49,876 nt of DNA from Ignavibacteria bacterium (GCA_013298775.1 JAAFIV010000033.1:1-49876); one strand, 5' to 3'. Shown: positions 1-9,414, counted from the stretch's first letter. The notes: generated by a model not told the origin, from the sequence alone. Program-made: numbers and translations.

Positions 1-117
1 CAAATGAAGCATTACTGGATTCGTCTGGCAGCCTTTGAGTCTTTCACCGCACTCCGTACCGAAGTTTACCGTGTCCTTAATGCTATTGGCTCAGAATACC
101 GAATTTCTTTTCAATAG
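1..117 (+). CDS. C-terminal tail of a probable transposase (partial, runs off left edge)
   Basis: An open frame enters from the left edge and stops at TAG 115-117, giving 38 residues beginning QMKHYWIRLAAFESF. The composition resembles the last part of IS630-like DDE transposases (after the catalytic Glu, in the 'NPVE..W..LK' region), but the catalytic residues lie outside the window. I cannot tell whether the element is intact. The sequence just downstream (118-154) shows no inverted repeat that I can match without the left end. It could also be the end of an unrelated gene. Confidence 0.4.
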   Translation, partial: QMKHYWIRLAAFESFTALRTEVYRVLNAIGSEYRISFQ

Positions 118-154
118 GTACTTAACACCACAAAAGGTAGATTCTATGCGGTGT

Positions 155-601
155 TTAGTCAATTTGCTTTTTGCTATCTACTGTGATTGCCTTTGCTGCG
201 CCTACGTTTGCGATGTTTACAAAGCCAATTGCACCAGGCGTTTTGGCAACATACGCCGCTACGTCGTCGTCGCTATCGAAGGTAACGGGCGGTTTTAAGC
301 CGTCGTTCATCATGCGCTTCAAGAGCGCGGCTTGGCATTCGGTGAATTTTTTACCAAGTGCGCCGTAGAACTTCTTGCGCGAGTCTGTATCGGACTTGTA
401 GGTGACAATGGTGATATTGCCGCCGCTTGCAAACTTGGTCATATCGCCCGTGAAAATGTTTTTCAGGTCGGCGGTAGAAAGATTGCTGGTGGCGTTGGAT
501 TTATTGACGATAACTGCTACTTGTGCGTGCATGGAAAAAGGCGCGACAACAAGCAAACACACAAGAGCAATGCGAAATATCATATTCAGATTCAGGTTCA
601 T
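155..601 (-). CDS. Small periplasmic substrate-binding (PstS/PBP-like) protein
   Basis: The product has 148 residues. Residues 1-26 form a signal peptide (hydrophobic run IALVCLLVVAPF, cleavage after MHAQ). The mature part reads as a compact phosphate-binding-like fold: 'AVIVNKSN...LSTADLKNIFTGD' near the start, a central 'SDTDSRKKFY', and 'AAYVAKTPGAIGFVNIA' near the end. Those three blocks are typical of short PBP-like proteins found beside porins and phosphate systems. The gene starts 42 bases after the porin gene on the same strand, so the two are probably co-transcribed and cooperate in anion, perhaps phosphate, capture at the cell envelope. It is much shorter than full PstS (about 300 aa), and no ABC permease or ATPase is adjacent, so transport itself is not shown. 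Confidence 0.7.
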   Translation of the reverse strand: MNLNLNMIFRIALVCLLVVAPFSMHAQVAVIVNKSNATSNLSTADLKNIFTGDMTKFASGGNITIVTYKSDTDSRKKFYGALGKKFTECQAALLKRMMNDGLKPPVTFDSDDDVAAYVAKTPGAIGFVNIANVGAAKAITVDSKKQID

Positions 602-643
602 ATTTGAAACTCCAAGAGAACAAAAAAGGTGAAGAGAAAGAAT

Positions 644-1765
644 TTAGAATGATACAACGCAGCCCAGTGCCGCAGATAAATATGCTGGATTTTCCGTGCC
701 TGATGCCAGATGATAGCTTGCTTGTGCTTTGACGATAACCTTATCTGCGGGGCGGAAGTTCAAACCGCCTGTTGCTCGCAAGGCTGGATTGTTCTCAAAG
801 CGTGCGCCTCGCTCATTGGTGCGATAGAAATCAAATCCTGCAAAGGCAAGCCATTTCTCATCGAAATTATATCCCAACGATAAATAGGCAAATTGATTTA
901 CTACACCGCTTTGATAATTCCTGATGTTGAAGCCCGTTGTCCTTGGAATTGCTTCAAAATTTTCAAATGCTTGAATAAACTCACCGATAAGATTCAGATT
1001 ACCAAACTCGCCTTTGATGTCGCCAGCAAGCAAGGTAAGGTTTGTTTGTGCAACGGAATCTCTGTCGCTGATAAGATTTGTTGCGGCAGACAGACCAAGC
1101 GTGATATTATCCGTCCGAAAAGCTATGCGTGTACCGAATGTTTTGGTGCTGCTTAGGTCGAAACCGTTTAAAATGCGACGGTCAGTATTTCCTACATAGC
1201 CAACGTAGTCAAGTTTCAAGTCATCTCCAAGCCGCACCACACCAGAAGCGGAAAGATTACCAAACTCCGCCCGCACTTCGCCAATACCATCGGTGCTAGC
1301 AGGCTCTTCATATGGAAAAGGACGCTCAATAAACCAATACAAATTCGGGCGCGAATGGATGCTATTAAAGCTGGCAAATGGCAGAAGAATCTCTCCGAAA
1401 CGCAAACCAAATGCGTCGCTGGGTCGCCATTCTATCCAGAGTTGGTGCAAAAGTGGCTGGCTATAATCACTTGTAGAATTGATGCCTTGTTGGAAGCGGA
1501 AATCGTTTTGGATATACAATTCCGCAAGATATTTCCACTCCGAGCCGATATTTCCCGAAGCAAAAAGATTGAATTGAATGTTGAACGTGTTCGAGACAGC
1601 ACCACTGCCGATTGCGGCATCTCTATTTGCCCCAAACACACGATAGTCTGCCGATGCAATACCGTAAATGTTCACTTTGTCGGTCTCTTCTTGTGCAAGC
1701 ACCTGCCATGTTCCCAAGCAGATGAATACCGCACAGAAACAAAAGGAAGAAATATATCTTTTCAT
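644..1765 (-). CDS. Outer-membrane porin-like beta-barrel protein
   Basis: The chosen ATG at 1763-1765 gives MKRYISSFCF..., a classic signal peptide ending at VLAQ, and has a GGAG upstream. An in-frame ATG 31 codons further upstream would place non-signal-like residues before the hydrophobic run. The mature protein (about 350 aa) is made of alternating polar and aromatic residues, with many short strands ending in aromatic residues, and it ends VVSF with a terminal Phe, as outer-membrane barrels do. Phrases such as 'LHQLWIEWRPSDAFGLRFGEILLPF' are typical of OprO/OprP-like phosphate-selective porins. It is the first gene of a two-gene unit with the periplasmic binding protein. The substrate is inferred from that neighbour only. 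Confidence 0.72.
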   Translation of the reverse strand: MKRYISSFCFCAVFICLGTWQVLAQEETDKVNIYGIASADYRVFGANRDAAIGSGAVSNTFNIQFNLFASGNIGSEWKYLAELYIQNDFRFQQGINSTSDYSQPLLHQLWIEWRPSDAFGLRFGEILLPFASFNSIHSRPNLYWFIERPFPYEEPASTDGIGEVRAEFGNLSASGVVRLGDDLKLDYVGYVGNTDRRILNGFDLSSTKTFGTRIAFRTDNITLGLSAATNLISDRDSVAQTNLTLLAGDIKGEFGNLNLIGEFIQAFENFEAIPRTTGFNIRNYQSGVVNQFAYLSLGYNFDEKWLAFAGFDFYRTNERGARFENNPALRATGGLNFRPADKVIVKAQASYHLASGTENPAYLSAALGCVVSF

Positions 1766-1958
1766 ACCCGTAACTCCGTTTGATAAATGTAAAAGAAAGG
1801 AAGGTTGTGAAGGATAGCAACAATCAACCACGTGATAACCAAATGAAAAATTCAGCAAAATAATACTTTTGTTGAAAGAATTCTGCGAAAATACACTTTC
1901 CCGTACTCATCTGCAAGGAAAGTGTGTCAGCGGCTGCTAGCGATTTATGGACGATGTT

Positions 1959-2006
1959 GTGAAAGATTTTATGAAAGATTTTATGAAAGATTTTATGAAA
2001 GATTTT
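1959..2006. repeat. 12-bp tandem repeat, four copies
   Basis: Four head-to-tail copies of ATGAAAGATTTT (first copy begins GTG) occupy the 359-base gap between the divergent porin and propeller-kinase genes. A degenerate 12-base periodicity (ATGAATGTCTTT, ATGAATCTCTTT, ...) returns at 2131-2166, at the very start of the kinase gene. Because the array can be read as open sequence, it blurs the choice of start codon for that gene. Confidence 0.9.
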
Positions 2007-2124
2007 GTGGAAAGAATTTTATACTCTTTGCCGCACTTCCTCATGCAAGGTTTGCAGATTTCTTCGTAAGTTTAAGCTGCCTTTTTGCTCGCCGTCGTCC
2101 ACGTGAAGCCTTATTTTTTAGAAT

Positions 2125-5100
2125 GTGTTTATGAATGTCTTTATGAATCTCTTTGTACATCTCTTCGTGAAATCTTGCCCTCGCTTGTCTCGCCTCCTTG
2201 TGTGGAGTAGCCTTGTTGTGTGCGCTGTTGCGGGCATTTTTCCTAGCCCAAACGCCGCACCCCAGCATGCACTTCTTTTTGCCCAAACACCTGCGCCGCA
2301 AAGTTTTTATTTTGAGCGTCTGACGGTGGATAATGGCTTGTCGCAAGGGCGAGTGATTTGTATGTTTCAGGATAGGCGTGGTTTCATGTGGTTCGGCACC
2401 GAAGAAGGCTTGAATCGTTTCGATGGTATCAGCGTGAAGAGCTACAAGAATAGCCGCGACATGCACACGCTGCCGAGCAATTACATCGAAGCACTCTACG
2501 AAGACCGCGAGGGAACGCTTTGGGTTGGCACAAAAAGTGGCTTGGCAAAATACGACCGCGTGAGCGAAACCTTTACGCGCTATCAGTCTTCCAGCTCCGA
2601 TGCTACCTCGCTTCCAGCAAATTACGTTACGTCCATTGTGGATGATATTTCTGGTTCGTTTTTGTGGGTCGGCACTTACGGTGGCGGTTTGGCGCGTTTG
2701 GACAAAGCAGCACAAAAATTCACCACCTTTCGTAAAAATACTGCCCGCACTGATGCGTTGCCGTCCGATATTATCTGGCGTTTGACGGCGGATAAATCTG
2801 GTGCAATTTGGGTTGGTACGTTCAAAGGTGGCATTGCCCGCTACATGGCGCAAAGCAACGCTTTCCTCCGCTTCCAACCTGATTCCGCGCTCTCTGGGGA
2901 ATTGTATGTGCAATCACTTTGTACCGACCACAACGGTATCGTCTGGGCTGGCACTGGCGACGGTCTCTGGCGTTTGGAATACCGCCCCATTACACGCACC
3001 GGCGACTTCACCCATTACAAAGCCGACCCCGCTAATCCCACCGCGCTCCGAAATTCCACCGTCAATGCCGTGCTGTCCGACCGCGCAGGGCGCATCTGGG
3101 CTGGCACAAACGGCGGTTTGCATCTTTTCGACCGCATCAATGAGCAATTTACACGTTATCAAAATGACCCCTCCGACCCCAACAGCCTTGTAAACGACGG
3201 CGTGACCTCCCTGTACGAAGACCGCTCTGGCACAATATGGATAGGAACAATGAACGGTGTGAGTTTTTTCAATCCTCGTGCTGCAAAATTTGTTACCTAT
3301 CGTCCTGAAACGGGACGCGTAAACGGTTTATCAAGCAGCGTCATCTGGTCGTTTGCCGAGTTGTCCGACGGACGCGCATGGGTAGGAACGGAAGACGGGC
3401 TAAACAGGCTCGAAACCAAGCCTTTGTCAGGTGTTGGGACGTTTAGCATTTTTCGGAAGAATGATAATTTACCAAACCAACTTCAAGATAACTTTATCAC
3501 TGCGCTGTGTACCGCCCGCGACGGCTCGCTCTGGATTGGCACCGACGAAGGCGGCGTACATCGCTTGCAGCGTCCGGACGTGTACGGCTTGGGCAGCTTT
3601 GAATCGTATCTCAGCAATGATACCGACCCGAAAAGTCTGAGTTCCAATATCGTAAGTAGCATTATTGAGGATAAACAAGGGCGCATTTGGATTGCAACGG
3701 CACAAGGTGTCAGCCGCTTCGACGGCACAGATGCAAGTGGTAAAGCCATGTTTACGCGCATTAGCTCGGACCCAGCAAATTTGACTACGACCCTTGTCAA
3801 TCCAGCCGTTACGTCCTTGCTTGCCGATGCGCAAGGATTCATCTGGGCTGGCACGGACAATGGTTTAAGCCGCATTGATGCTGCCTCGCTGGGGGTGAAA
3901 TCCTACCGCGTTTTGGATGAAAACAGCGACGGCACACTTTCCGCCCAACTTGGCGCGGATAATAATGCCATTCAAGCTCTGCTTGAAACAAAGGACGGTA
4001 AACTCTGGGTTGGGACACAAGGCGGTTTGTACACCTTCGACCGAGCAAGTGAGAAATTCAAAGAAGTGCAGATTGGCAAAAAAAATGGTCCTCATGCGGC
4101 GCGGCAACAGAACATTTCTGTCGTGTTGGGGCTGTTGGAAGATAACGTTGGAAGTATTTGGATAAGCACGAATCAGGGATTATGCCGCTTCACGCCCACC
4201 GATAGTTCCGCACGCTTCTACGATACCCGCGACGGCTTGCAGGGCAAAGAATTCATCACGGGTGCAGCATTTAAGTCGCGTTCTGGCATTATGTATTTTG
4301 GCGGTCTGAATGGCTTCAATACGTTTCATCCTGACAGCTTGCGAAATAATTCCATTGCTCCGGCGGTGGTACTGACGGAATTTACCCGTTACGGTGCGCC
4401 AATCCCGCTTGATTCCTCAATTAGCGAGATACATTCCATCACGCTGCCGCACAACCAAAGCACCTTCGAGATTAAATTCGCCGCGCTCAGTTACAGTTTT
4501 GCGGGGCGTAATCTGTATCAATACCGCTTGGAAGGCTACGAGGACGAAGCATGGCACTTCGCAACCAGCAACGATGCGCGGTACACAAACTTGCCTCCGG
4601 GCGAGTACATCTTCCACGTAAAAGCGAGTAATTACGATGGAAAATGGAATGAAGAAGGGACAAGTTTGCGAATTGTCGTGAAGCCTCCCTTCTGGCGTAC
4701 ATGGTGGTTTCTCGCGCTGTCGGTGATGGTCGTTGGTGGTAGCATTTTTGGGGGCGTGCGCCTTCGCATAAAAGCGGTGCAAGACCAAAACAAACGCTTG
4801 GCAGAACAAGTTGAAGAGCGTACCAAACAATGGCGCGAGGCAAATGAAAGTCTGACGGGCGCGAATGAAGAAATTACGCGGCAGAACGAAGTATTGCAAG
4901 ACCAAGCGCGTGAAATCGAGCTTGCGCACACGAGTTTGCAGGAAAAGAGTTTGGCGGTAGAAAAAACGCTGAATGAATTGAAGCAAACACAGATGCAGCT
5001 TGTTCAATCCGAAAAAATGGCATCGCTTGGGCAATTAACCGCCGGCGTAGCGCATGAAATCAACAATCCTGTGAACTTTATCTCTGGCGCAGTAAAACCA

Positions 5101-5826
5101 CTTGGGCGCAATTTGGCTATTCTCAAGCAAACGCTCGAACAATACGCCGCAATCAAGCCCGAACACATCTCCATCGAAGCAATTACGCTTGTTCAGCAGC
5201 AATTACGCGATATTCAGGACTACACCGACGAAGCACAACTCGACGTGCGCTTGCAACAAATTGATGATTTAGTAGGAAATATCGGTGTTGGCGCAGAACG
5301 CATAGCGGAAATCGTTAAAATTTTGCGTAACTTTTCGCGTCTTGATGAAGGAGCTTTGAAGCGCGTTTCGCTGCATGAGGGTATTGATGCGTCCTTGCGT
5401 CTTTTGCACAATCAGTACAAAAACCGCTCACTTTCGATTGTAAAAAACTATGGCGAAGTACCAGAAGTGATGTGCTTTCCAGGTCCAATCAATCAAGTGT
5501 TTATGAACATCATTCACAACGCCACACAAGCAATCAAAGAATCTGGCGAAGTGCGCATCACGACAGAGACGGACAGTACCAATCCGAAAAACATCATCGT
5601 CCGCATTGCCGATAACGGGGTAGGAATGCCGCCAGACGTGCAGAAACGTATCTTTGAGCCATTCTACACCACGAAAGACGCTGGCATAGGCACAGGTCTA
5701 GGCTTGTCAATCTCGGCAGATATTGTTGCCAAACATCAAGGTTCCATTCAGGTAAAAAGTGAAATCGGCTTCGGTACAGAGTTTTCTATCATTTTGCCGA
5801 TTGATGGACCGAATTTTAAGGCGTAA
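2125..5826 (+). CDS. Two-component propeller sensor histidine kinase (Reg_prop, Y_Y_Y, HisKA, HATPase)
   Basis: This is a 1233-residue membrane sensor. After a signal sequence (about 20-50), residues 63-740 hold many copies of the two-component propeller motif ('D..G.iWvGT..GL.rfd'), expected to form large periplasmic beta-propellers. A Y_Y_Y domain follows (about 775-850, 'YRLEGYEDEAW', 'YTNLPPGEYIFHVKA'), then one membrane helix (about 856-880), a coiled coil and a kinase core. The core has phospho-acceptor His977 in VAHEINNP, an N box (NIIHNATQAI), a G1 box (DNGVGMP), an F box (FEPFYTT) and a G2 box (GTGLGLSIS). There is no receiver or AraC output domain, unlike many hybrid members of this family. 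The start is uncertain: GTG 2125 directly follows an in-frame stop, and ATG 2131 or 2143 are alternatives. The receiver-kinase gene 56 bases downstream is the likely partner. Confidence 0.92.
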   Translation: MFMNVFMNLFVHLFVKSCPRLSRLLVWSSLVVCAVAGIFPSPNAAPQHALLFAQTPAPQSFYFERLTVDNGLSQGRVICMFQDRRGFMWFGTEEGLNRFDGISVKSYKNSRDMHTLPSNYIEALYEDREGTLWVGTKSGLAKYDRVSETFTRYQSSSSDATSLPANYVTSIVDDISGSFLWVGTYGGGLARLDKAAQKFTTFRKNTARTDALPSDIIWRLTADKSGAIWVGTFKGGIARYMAQSNAFLRFQPDSALSGELYVQSLCTDHNGIVWAGTGDGLWRLEYRPITRTGDFTHYKADPANPTALRNSTVNAVLSDRAGRIWAGTNGGLHLFDRINEQFTRYQNDPSDPNSLVNDGVTSLYEDRSGTIWIGTMNGVSFFNPRAAKFVTYRPETGRVNGLSSSVIWSFAELSDGRAWVGTEDGLNRLETKPLSGVGTFSIFRKNDNLPNQLQDNFITALCTARDGSLWIGTDEGGVHRLQRPDVYGLGSFESYLSNDTDPKSLSSNIVSSIIEDKQGRIWIATAQGVSRFDGTDASGKAMFTRISSDPANLTTTLVNPAVTSLLADAQGFIWAGTDNGLSRIDAASLGVKSYRVLDENSDGTLSAQLGADNNAIQALLETKDGKLWVGTQGGLYTFDRASEKFKEVQIGKKNGPHAARQQNISVVLGLLEDNVGSIWISTNQGLCRFTPTDSSARFYDTRDGLQGKEFITGAAFKSRSGIMYFGGLNGFNTFHPDSLRNNSIAPAVVLTEFTRYGAPIPLDSSISEIHSITLPHNQSTFEIKFAALSYSFAGRNLYQYRLEGYEDEAWHFATSNDARYTNLPPGEYIFHVKASNYDGKWNEEGTSLRIVVKPPFWRTWWFLALSVMVVGGSIFGGVRLRIKAVQDQNKRLAEQVEERTKQWREANESLTGANEEITRQNEVLQDQAREIELAHTSLQEKSLAVEKTLNELKQTQMQLVQSEKMASLGQLTAGVAHEINNPVNFISGAVKPLGRNLAILKQTLEQYAAIKPEHISIEAITLVQQQLRDIQDYTDEAQLDVRLQQIDDLVGNIGVGAERIAEIVKILRNFSRLDEGALKRVSLHEGIDASLRLLHNQYKNRSLSIVKNYGEVPEVMCFPGPINQVFMNIIHNATQAIKESGEVRITTETDSTNPKNIIVRIADNGVGMPPDVQKRIFEPFYTTKDAGIGTGLGLSISADIVAKHQGSIQVKSEIGFGTEFSIILPIDGPNFKA

Positions 5827-5882
5827 TTTTTTAGCGAACATTCCACGCAATCACCAAACATCATTTTCATTTTCTAAGCCCC

Positions 5883-7034
5883 ATGAAAGCACAGAAACCT
5901 GTTATTCTCTATCTTGATGACGTTGAGGAAAATCTCACAACGTTTAGTATTGCTTTTTTTGATTATTACAAAATTCACAAAGCACGAACAACCGCAGAAG
6001 CACGGAAAATCCTTGCCGAGCAGCCGGTGCAGGTGATTATTTCCGACCAAGTGCTGAAAGAAGCTGGCGAAGACACACGCGGAACACAATTCTTTGAATC
6101 CATCATTGATGAGTACCCATACCCAGTACGGATGCTGCTTACGGGCTACAGCGACATTGCCGATGCGATAGATGCTATCAACAAAGGGCGTGTGTATCGC
6201 TACATCACGAAGCCCTACGAAGAAGATGATGTAAAACTTATCGTGGACGGCGCAGTGAAGCTCTTCAACGCGGAAGAGCAGTACCGTCAGCTGTTAGTGT
6301 CGTTGGAAGATAAAGTAAAAGAGCGCACCGAACGCCTTATGAAACTGAACGTAGAAAAAAATGAATTTTTGGGAATTGTTGCCCACGACTTAAAAAATCC
6401 CCTCAGCAGTATCCGCATGATTGCTGAACTTATCAACCATGAAGCAGGGAAATTTTCTAAAGATGAGGTTGAGGAATATAGCGGCGACATCATTACCGAA
6501 GCCGACCGCATGTTTACGCTGATTACCAATTTGCTTGATGTAAACAAGATAGAGCGCGGCTTTGCCGTCAGTACGGTTCGTTTGGAAATTACAGGTATTA
6601 CACAAGCAATTGCGGAAAATTACCACGACCGCGCCGTGCAGAAAAGCCTTAATATCAAGTTTGATGGAGCTTCTCCAATATACGTTCTGGCAGATGAAGT
6701 GGCTGCAATGCAGGTGATTGACAATTTGCTGTCCAATGCCGTCAAATACTCGCCGAATGGCGCGAACAAGAACATTTTTGTTCGCGTGGTAGCAGCAGAA
6801 AGTGGTGTGCGTGTGGAAGTGCAGGATGAAGGTCCGGGGCTGTCTCCGGCGGATAAAGACAAACTCTTCGGGCATTTTGCACGCCTGACCGCGCAGCCCA
6901 CTGGTGGCGAGCATTCCACAGGACTTGGCTTATCCATTGTCAAACGCATGGTCGAGGCAATGAATGGCAAGATTTGGTGCGAGTCCGAGCTTGGTAAAGG
7001 CGCGACCTTTATTATGGAGCTTCCCGCAGCGTAA
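5883..7034 (+). CDS. Receiver-first hybrid: response-regulator domain fused to a histidine kinase
   Basis: The product is cytoplasmic, 383 residues. Residues 6-125 form a receiver domain with acidic pair D12/D13, phospho-acceptor D55 (IISDQVL), T87 (LLTGYS) and K110 (ITKPY). A helical linker (130-160) leads to a HisKA domain with His168 in VAHDLKNPL, and then a HATPase domain (DNLLSNAVKYS, VQDEGPGL, GLGLSIVKRM). There is no transmembrane segment or sensor domain, so its input is presumably phosphorylation of D55. With the propeller kinase just upstream on the same strand, a relay of His977 to Asp55 controlling His168 is the natural reading (inference). The final response regulator is not adjacent. 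The gene is followed by a terminator-like hairpin. Confidence 0.92.
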   Translation: MKAQKPVILYLDDVEENLTTFSIAFFDYYKIHKARTTAEARKILAEQPVQVIISDQVLKEAGEDTRGTQFFESIIDEYPYPVRMLLTGYSDIADAIDAINKGRVYRYITKPYEEDDVKLIVDGAVKLFNAEEQYRQLLVSLEDKVKERTERLMKLNVEKNEFLGIVAHDLKNPLSSIRMIAELINHEAGKFSKDEVEEYSGDIITEADRMFTLITNLLDVNKIERGFAVSTVRLEITGITQAIAENYHDRAVQKSLNIKFDGASPIYVLADEVAAMQVIDNLLSNAVKYSPNGANKNIFVRVVAAESGVRVEVQDEGPGLSPADKDKLFGHFARLTAQPTGGEHSTGLGLSIVKRMVEAMNGKIWCESELGKGATFIMELPAA

Positions 7035-7080
7035 TTGTCTCGCATTGTCTAGCAAATATATTCGGAGAGGTTTTGAGATA

Positions 7081-7139
7081 AAAGTGGTCTGCGCTGCCAA
7101 AGCCAGTATTTATCGGCGGTGCAGACCGCTTTTGTTTCA
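7081..7139 (+). terminator. Probable rho-independent terminator of the sensor-kinase unit
   Basis: The arms AAAGTGGTCTGC (7081-7092) and GCAGACCGCTTT (7121-7132) pair with one G:T wobble around a 28-base loop, and TTTGTTT follows. It lies 46 bases after the receiver-kinase stop codon. The long loop makes it a weaker call than a compact hairpin. Confidence 0.5.
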
Positions 7140-7232
7140 AGCTACACGATGTATGAAACTCATTTCGCACACTCCTCGCAGCGCAGCTCATTCCTAAAAA
7201 ATATTTCCTGAAAAATATTTTCTGAAAAAATT

Positions 7233-7541
7233 GTAACTGGCTAGGTCTTCTCGCCCAAGCGGCTGGCAGGGCTGTTAAGTTCTGCCAATTTTGCCCTCAC
7301 CCCTCGCTGCGCGAGACCCTCTCCCAAAGGGCGAGGGTAGATTTGGAGAGGTTTCCAAAGCCCTCTCCCTCTGGGAGAGGGTTGGGTGAGGGCTTCGTGA
7401 GGACGGAACTTAACAGCCCTGCAAGCGGCTGGGGAGTGCAGAAACGCTGTCGTCCGGCGGGTACGTCGCTTGCACAGCACTCGCCGGACGGCTACTGTTC
7501 TTGTGATAACAGCCGCCCGACGAGAAGACCTGACCAGTTAC
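7233..7541. mobile_element. Outer miniature inverted-repeat element, copy A (interrupted)
   Basis: The ends GTAACTGGCTAGGTCTTCTC and its near-complement at 7522-7541 form a terminal inverted repeat of about 20 bp. The flanks AAAAAATT (7225-7232) and AAAATATT (7542-7549) look like an 8-bp target duplication with one mismatch. It has no coding capacity. A second element (7267-7421) sits inside it, and without that insert and its duplication this copy would be about 143 bp. The same outer element recurs, inverted, at 14765-15074, and recurs without an insert at 46512-46623. Confidence 0.8.
7267..7421. mobile_element. Inner 155-bp miniature element, nested in copy A
   Basis: The ends are a perfect 16-bp inverted repeat (CAGGGCTGTTAAGTTC at 7267-7282 and its complement at 7406-7421). 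The element is flanked by a perfect 11-bp direct repeat CAAGCGGCTGG (7256-7266 and 7422-7432), i.e. a target-site duplication. The interior is strongly self-complementary (CCCTCTCCC...GGGAGAGGG) and holds no gene. It is essentially identical in length and sequence to the insert at 14891-15045. Confidence 0.88.
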
Positions 7542-7656
7542 AAAATATTTTACCTGCCTTCCGAAGCCCTGACATACTGCTGTCAGTCGTGCGTTGTAGT
7601 TTGGGAGAATATCTTGCACAAAGCAAGACACATTCTCATCTTATTCCATAAAAACC

Positions 7657-8145
7657 ATGAATACTTCTTTAGAAACGCACGATATTGCGCCGTTTTACGT
7701 TGTCGGTATTGCAGTACGAACAAGTAATGACGCTGGAAAAGCCGCGCAGGATATTCCCGCACTTTGGGGGAGATTTTTCGCCGAAGGTATTGCCGAGCGC
7801 ATTCCGAATACTGCTGGAAGCGAGGTGTATTGCGTGTACACGGACTACGAAGGAGACTACACCAAGCCCTACACGACGGTTCTCGGTTGCAAAGTCGAGA
7901 CTGCGCAACAGGGTGTTCCAAGTGCGCCAGAAGGCATGGTGGCTATCCCGTGCGGCGGCGGAACCTATACAAAGCGCACGGCAGTTGGTTCGCTGAATAA
8001 AGGCGTTGTGTTTGGTGCGTGGACGGAGATTTGGAACAGCCCGCTACGGCGCGTCTATACAAGCGACTTCGAGGTATATGGCGCGAAAGCCGCGAATCCT
8101 GAGAATGCAGAAGTGGATATTTTTGTTGGCATAGAAGCTGCATAA
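7657..8145 (+). CDS. GyrI-like / effector-binding domain protein
   Basis: A 162-residue soluble protein that matches the stand-alone effector-binding fold seen in the C-terminal part of AraC and BmrR regulators and in integron cassette proteins. It has a start 'FYVVGIAVRT', an 'IPALWGRFFAEGIAERIPN' helix, a central strand block 'VYCVYTDYEGDYTKPYTTVLGCKV', and an end 'IWNSPLRRVYTSDFEVYG...VDIFVGIEA'. Members bind small hydrophobic or cationic molecules. No DNA-binding domain is present, so it may sequester or present a ligand rather than regulate directly. It stands alone, with miniature element A upstream and an inverted-repeat stretch downstream. Confidence 0.75.
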   Translation: MNTSLETHDIAPFYVVGIAVRTSNDAGKAAQDIPALWGRFFAEGIAERIPNTAGSEVYCVYTDYEGDYTKPYTTVLGCKVETAQQGVPSAPEGMVAIPCGGGTYTKRTAVGSLNKGVVFGAWTEIWNSPLRRVYTSDFEVYGAKAANPENAEVDIFVGIEAA

Positions 8146-8225
8146 ATACTGGCTTTGATGTATAGATTTGCACAAAAAAATATTGCGCAAGCACGAAAAC
8201 GATACGATATTGGAACTCCACAAAC

Positions 8226-8384
8226 ACATGATTCTTGAATGACGTAGTGAACGGGAACGAGGCAAGTAAAAAGCGTGGATTCTGAGGTTTGAAGGGCTGT
8301 TCAGGATGCAAAGAGTCCTCAAAGTCTTGATAATCTGGGCTTCGTCCGCGTTCCAATAATCATTGCCCTATCCAAGAATCATGT
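8226..8384. repeat. 159-bp segment bounded by a 12-bp inverted repeat
   Basis: ACATGATTCTTG (8226-8237) and its exact complement (8373-8384) bound a gene-free stretch between two plus-strand genes. The interior shows no long stem. It may be another small non-coding element or a relic; no target duplication is evident. Confidence 0.4.
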
Positions 8385-8418
8385 ATCTTCGCAATACCCT
8401 TCGGTCAATAACAGTTCT

Positions 8419-9414
8419 ATGCCCAAAGAAATCACCCATTGGCTGCTTGCCGAGCGTGTTGCAAAGTGCATCACAAACACAAGTCCTGATGCGGCTTTGA
8501 GCCATGCCGTCCTGCATGATGCGCATTGTCGTCGAATGCTGTTCTTAGGTGCCATTCTCCACGACGCGCCATACTACACGCTTTCCTCGCCTTTTAGTAC
8601 ACAACGCCGCGAAGCAATTTTGCTGGCAAACCGCCTCCATGCAGCTTCGGAAGCTGAAAACAATGGACAGCACGACGATAGTTTTGACATCCTCCGTGCA
8701 GGCATTTCCGCGCTCGCGGTCTGCGCACCGCATGAAATCTTGGCTTTTCAGGCGTTTCTCTTGGGAATGTGTACGCATATTTGTGCTGATTGCCGTTTTC
8801 ACCCTCGTATTTACTACGCTTCTGGCAATCTGTGGCAATCTCCCGATGAAGCCTGGAGCCGCCATCGTGCGCTGGAGAGCGCGTTAGACCTTGCTTTTTG
8901 CTTGGCACAATCTATCGAGCCAGATTCCTATTCGCTTTCAGATATTCTCTGCGCTGAACACCAGCAATTATCAGCGTTCCTGCGTCTTCTGCCACCGCTC
9001 GCGCCCTACGGAGAACATATTTTGCGAGGTTTTTCTGTCCTTGCCGCAGTACGTCGCATCGGCACAAATAGGCGCGTACAGGCATTCCTCGACCAAACCG
9101 AACCTCTTTTTCCCGCCAACCTTCGCGCCTACACTGCCCTGCGGTACACCAAGCACTCGTTTCTGCATACATTTCTCCATGAAGAAGCAGATATTTTTAC
9201 ATCGAAAATGTACCGCCATCCTGTAACCGGAGAAGCGCATCAACACTCATATCAAGAGCTGTTCGATGCAGCAAAGGAAGATTCGCTCTTGCTGTGGGAG
9301 CAAATCACCCACGCTCACCGCACTAATACTACTCTTGCAGACTGTGGTGCATCGTTAGAACACGGTCTTGTGCAGCAATCTCCTCGCGCTATGCTGTTTT
9401 TTGCGAACCCATAA
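8419..9414 (+). CDS. Zinc-dependent phospholipase C-like protein
   Basis: A 331-residue protein with the layout of the Zn_dep_PLPC family: an N-terminal 'EITHWLLAERVAK', then 'FLGAILHDAPYY' about 40 residues on, and 'FLLGMCTHICADCRFHPRIYY' in the middle. The spaced His and Asp residues in these three blocks are the usual metal ligands. There is no signal peptide, so unlike secreted bacterial phospholipase C it would act in the cytoplasm. Several environmental bacteria carry such cytoplasmic members with unknown substrate. It is a single gene, with no obvious operon partner. Confidence 0.65.
   Translation: MPKEITHWLLAERVAKCITNTSPDAALSHAVLHDAHCRRMLFLGAILHDAPYYTLSSPFSTQRREAILLANRLHAASEAENNGQHDDSFDILRAGISALAVCAPHEILAFQAFLLGMCTHICADCRFHPRIYYASGNLWQSPDEAWSRHRALESALDLAFCLAQSIEPDSYSLSDILCAEHQQLSAFLRLLPPLAPYGEHILRGFSVLAAVRRIGTNRRVQAFLDQTEPLFPANLRAYTALRYTKHSFLHTFLHEEADIFTSKMYRHPVTGEAHQHSYQELFDAAKEDSLLLWEQITHAHRTNTTLADCGASLEHGLVQQSPRAMLFFANP

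Noticed and set aside
5827-5882. Frameshift joining the propeller kinase and the receiver-kinase into one hybrid protein
   Set aside because: The first protein has a complete ATPase domain and stop, the second a proper ATG and receiver start; 56 non-coding bases separate them.
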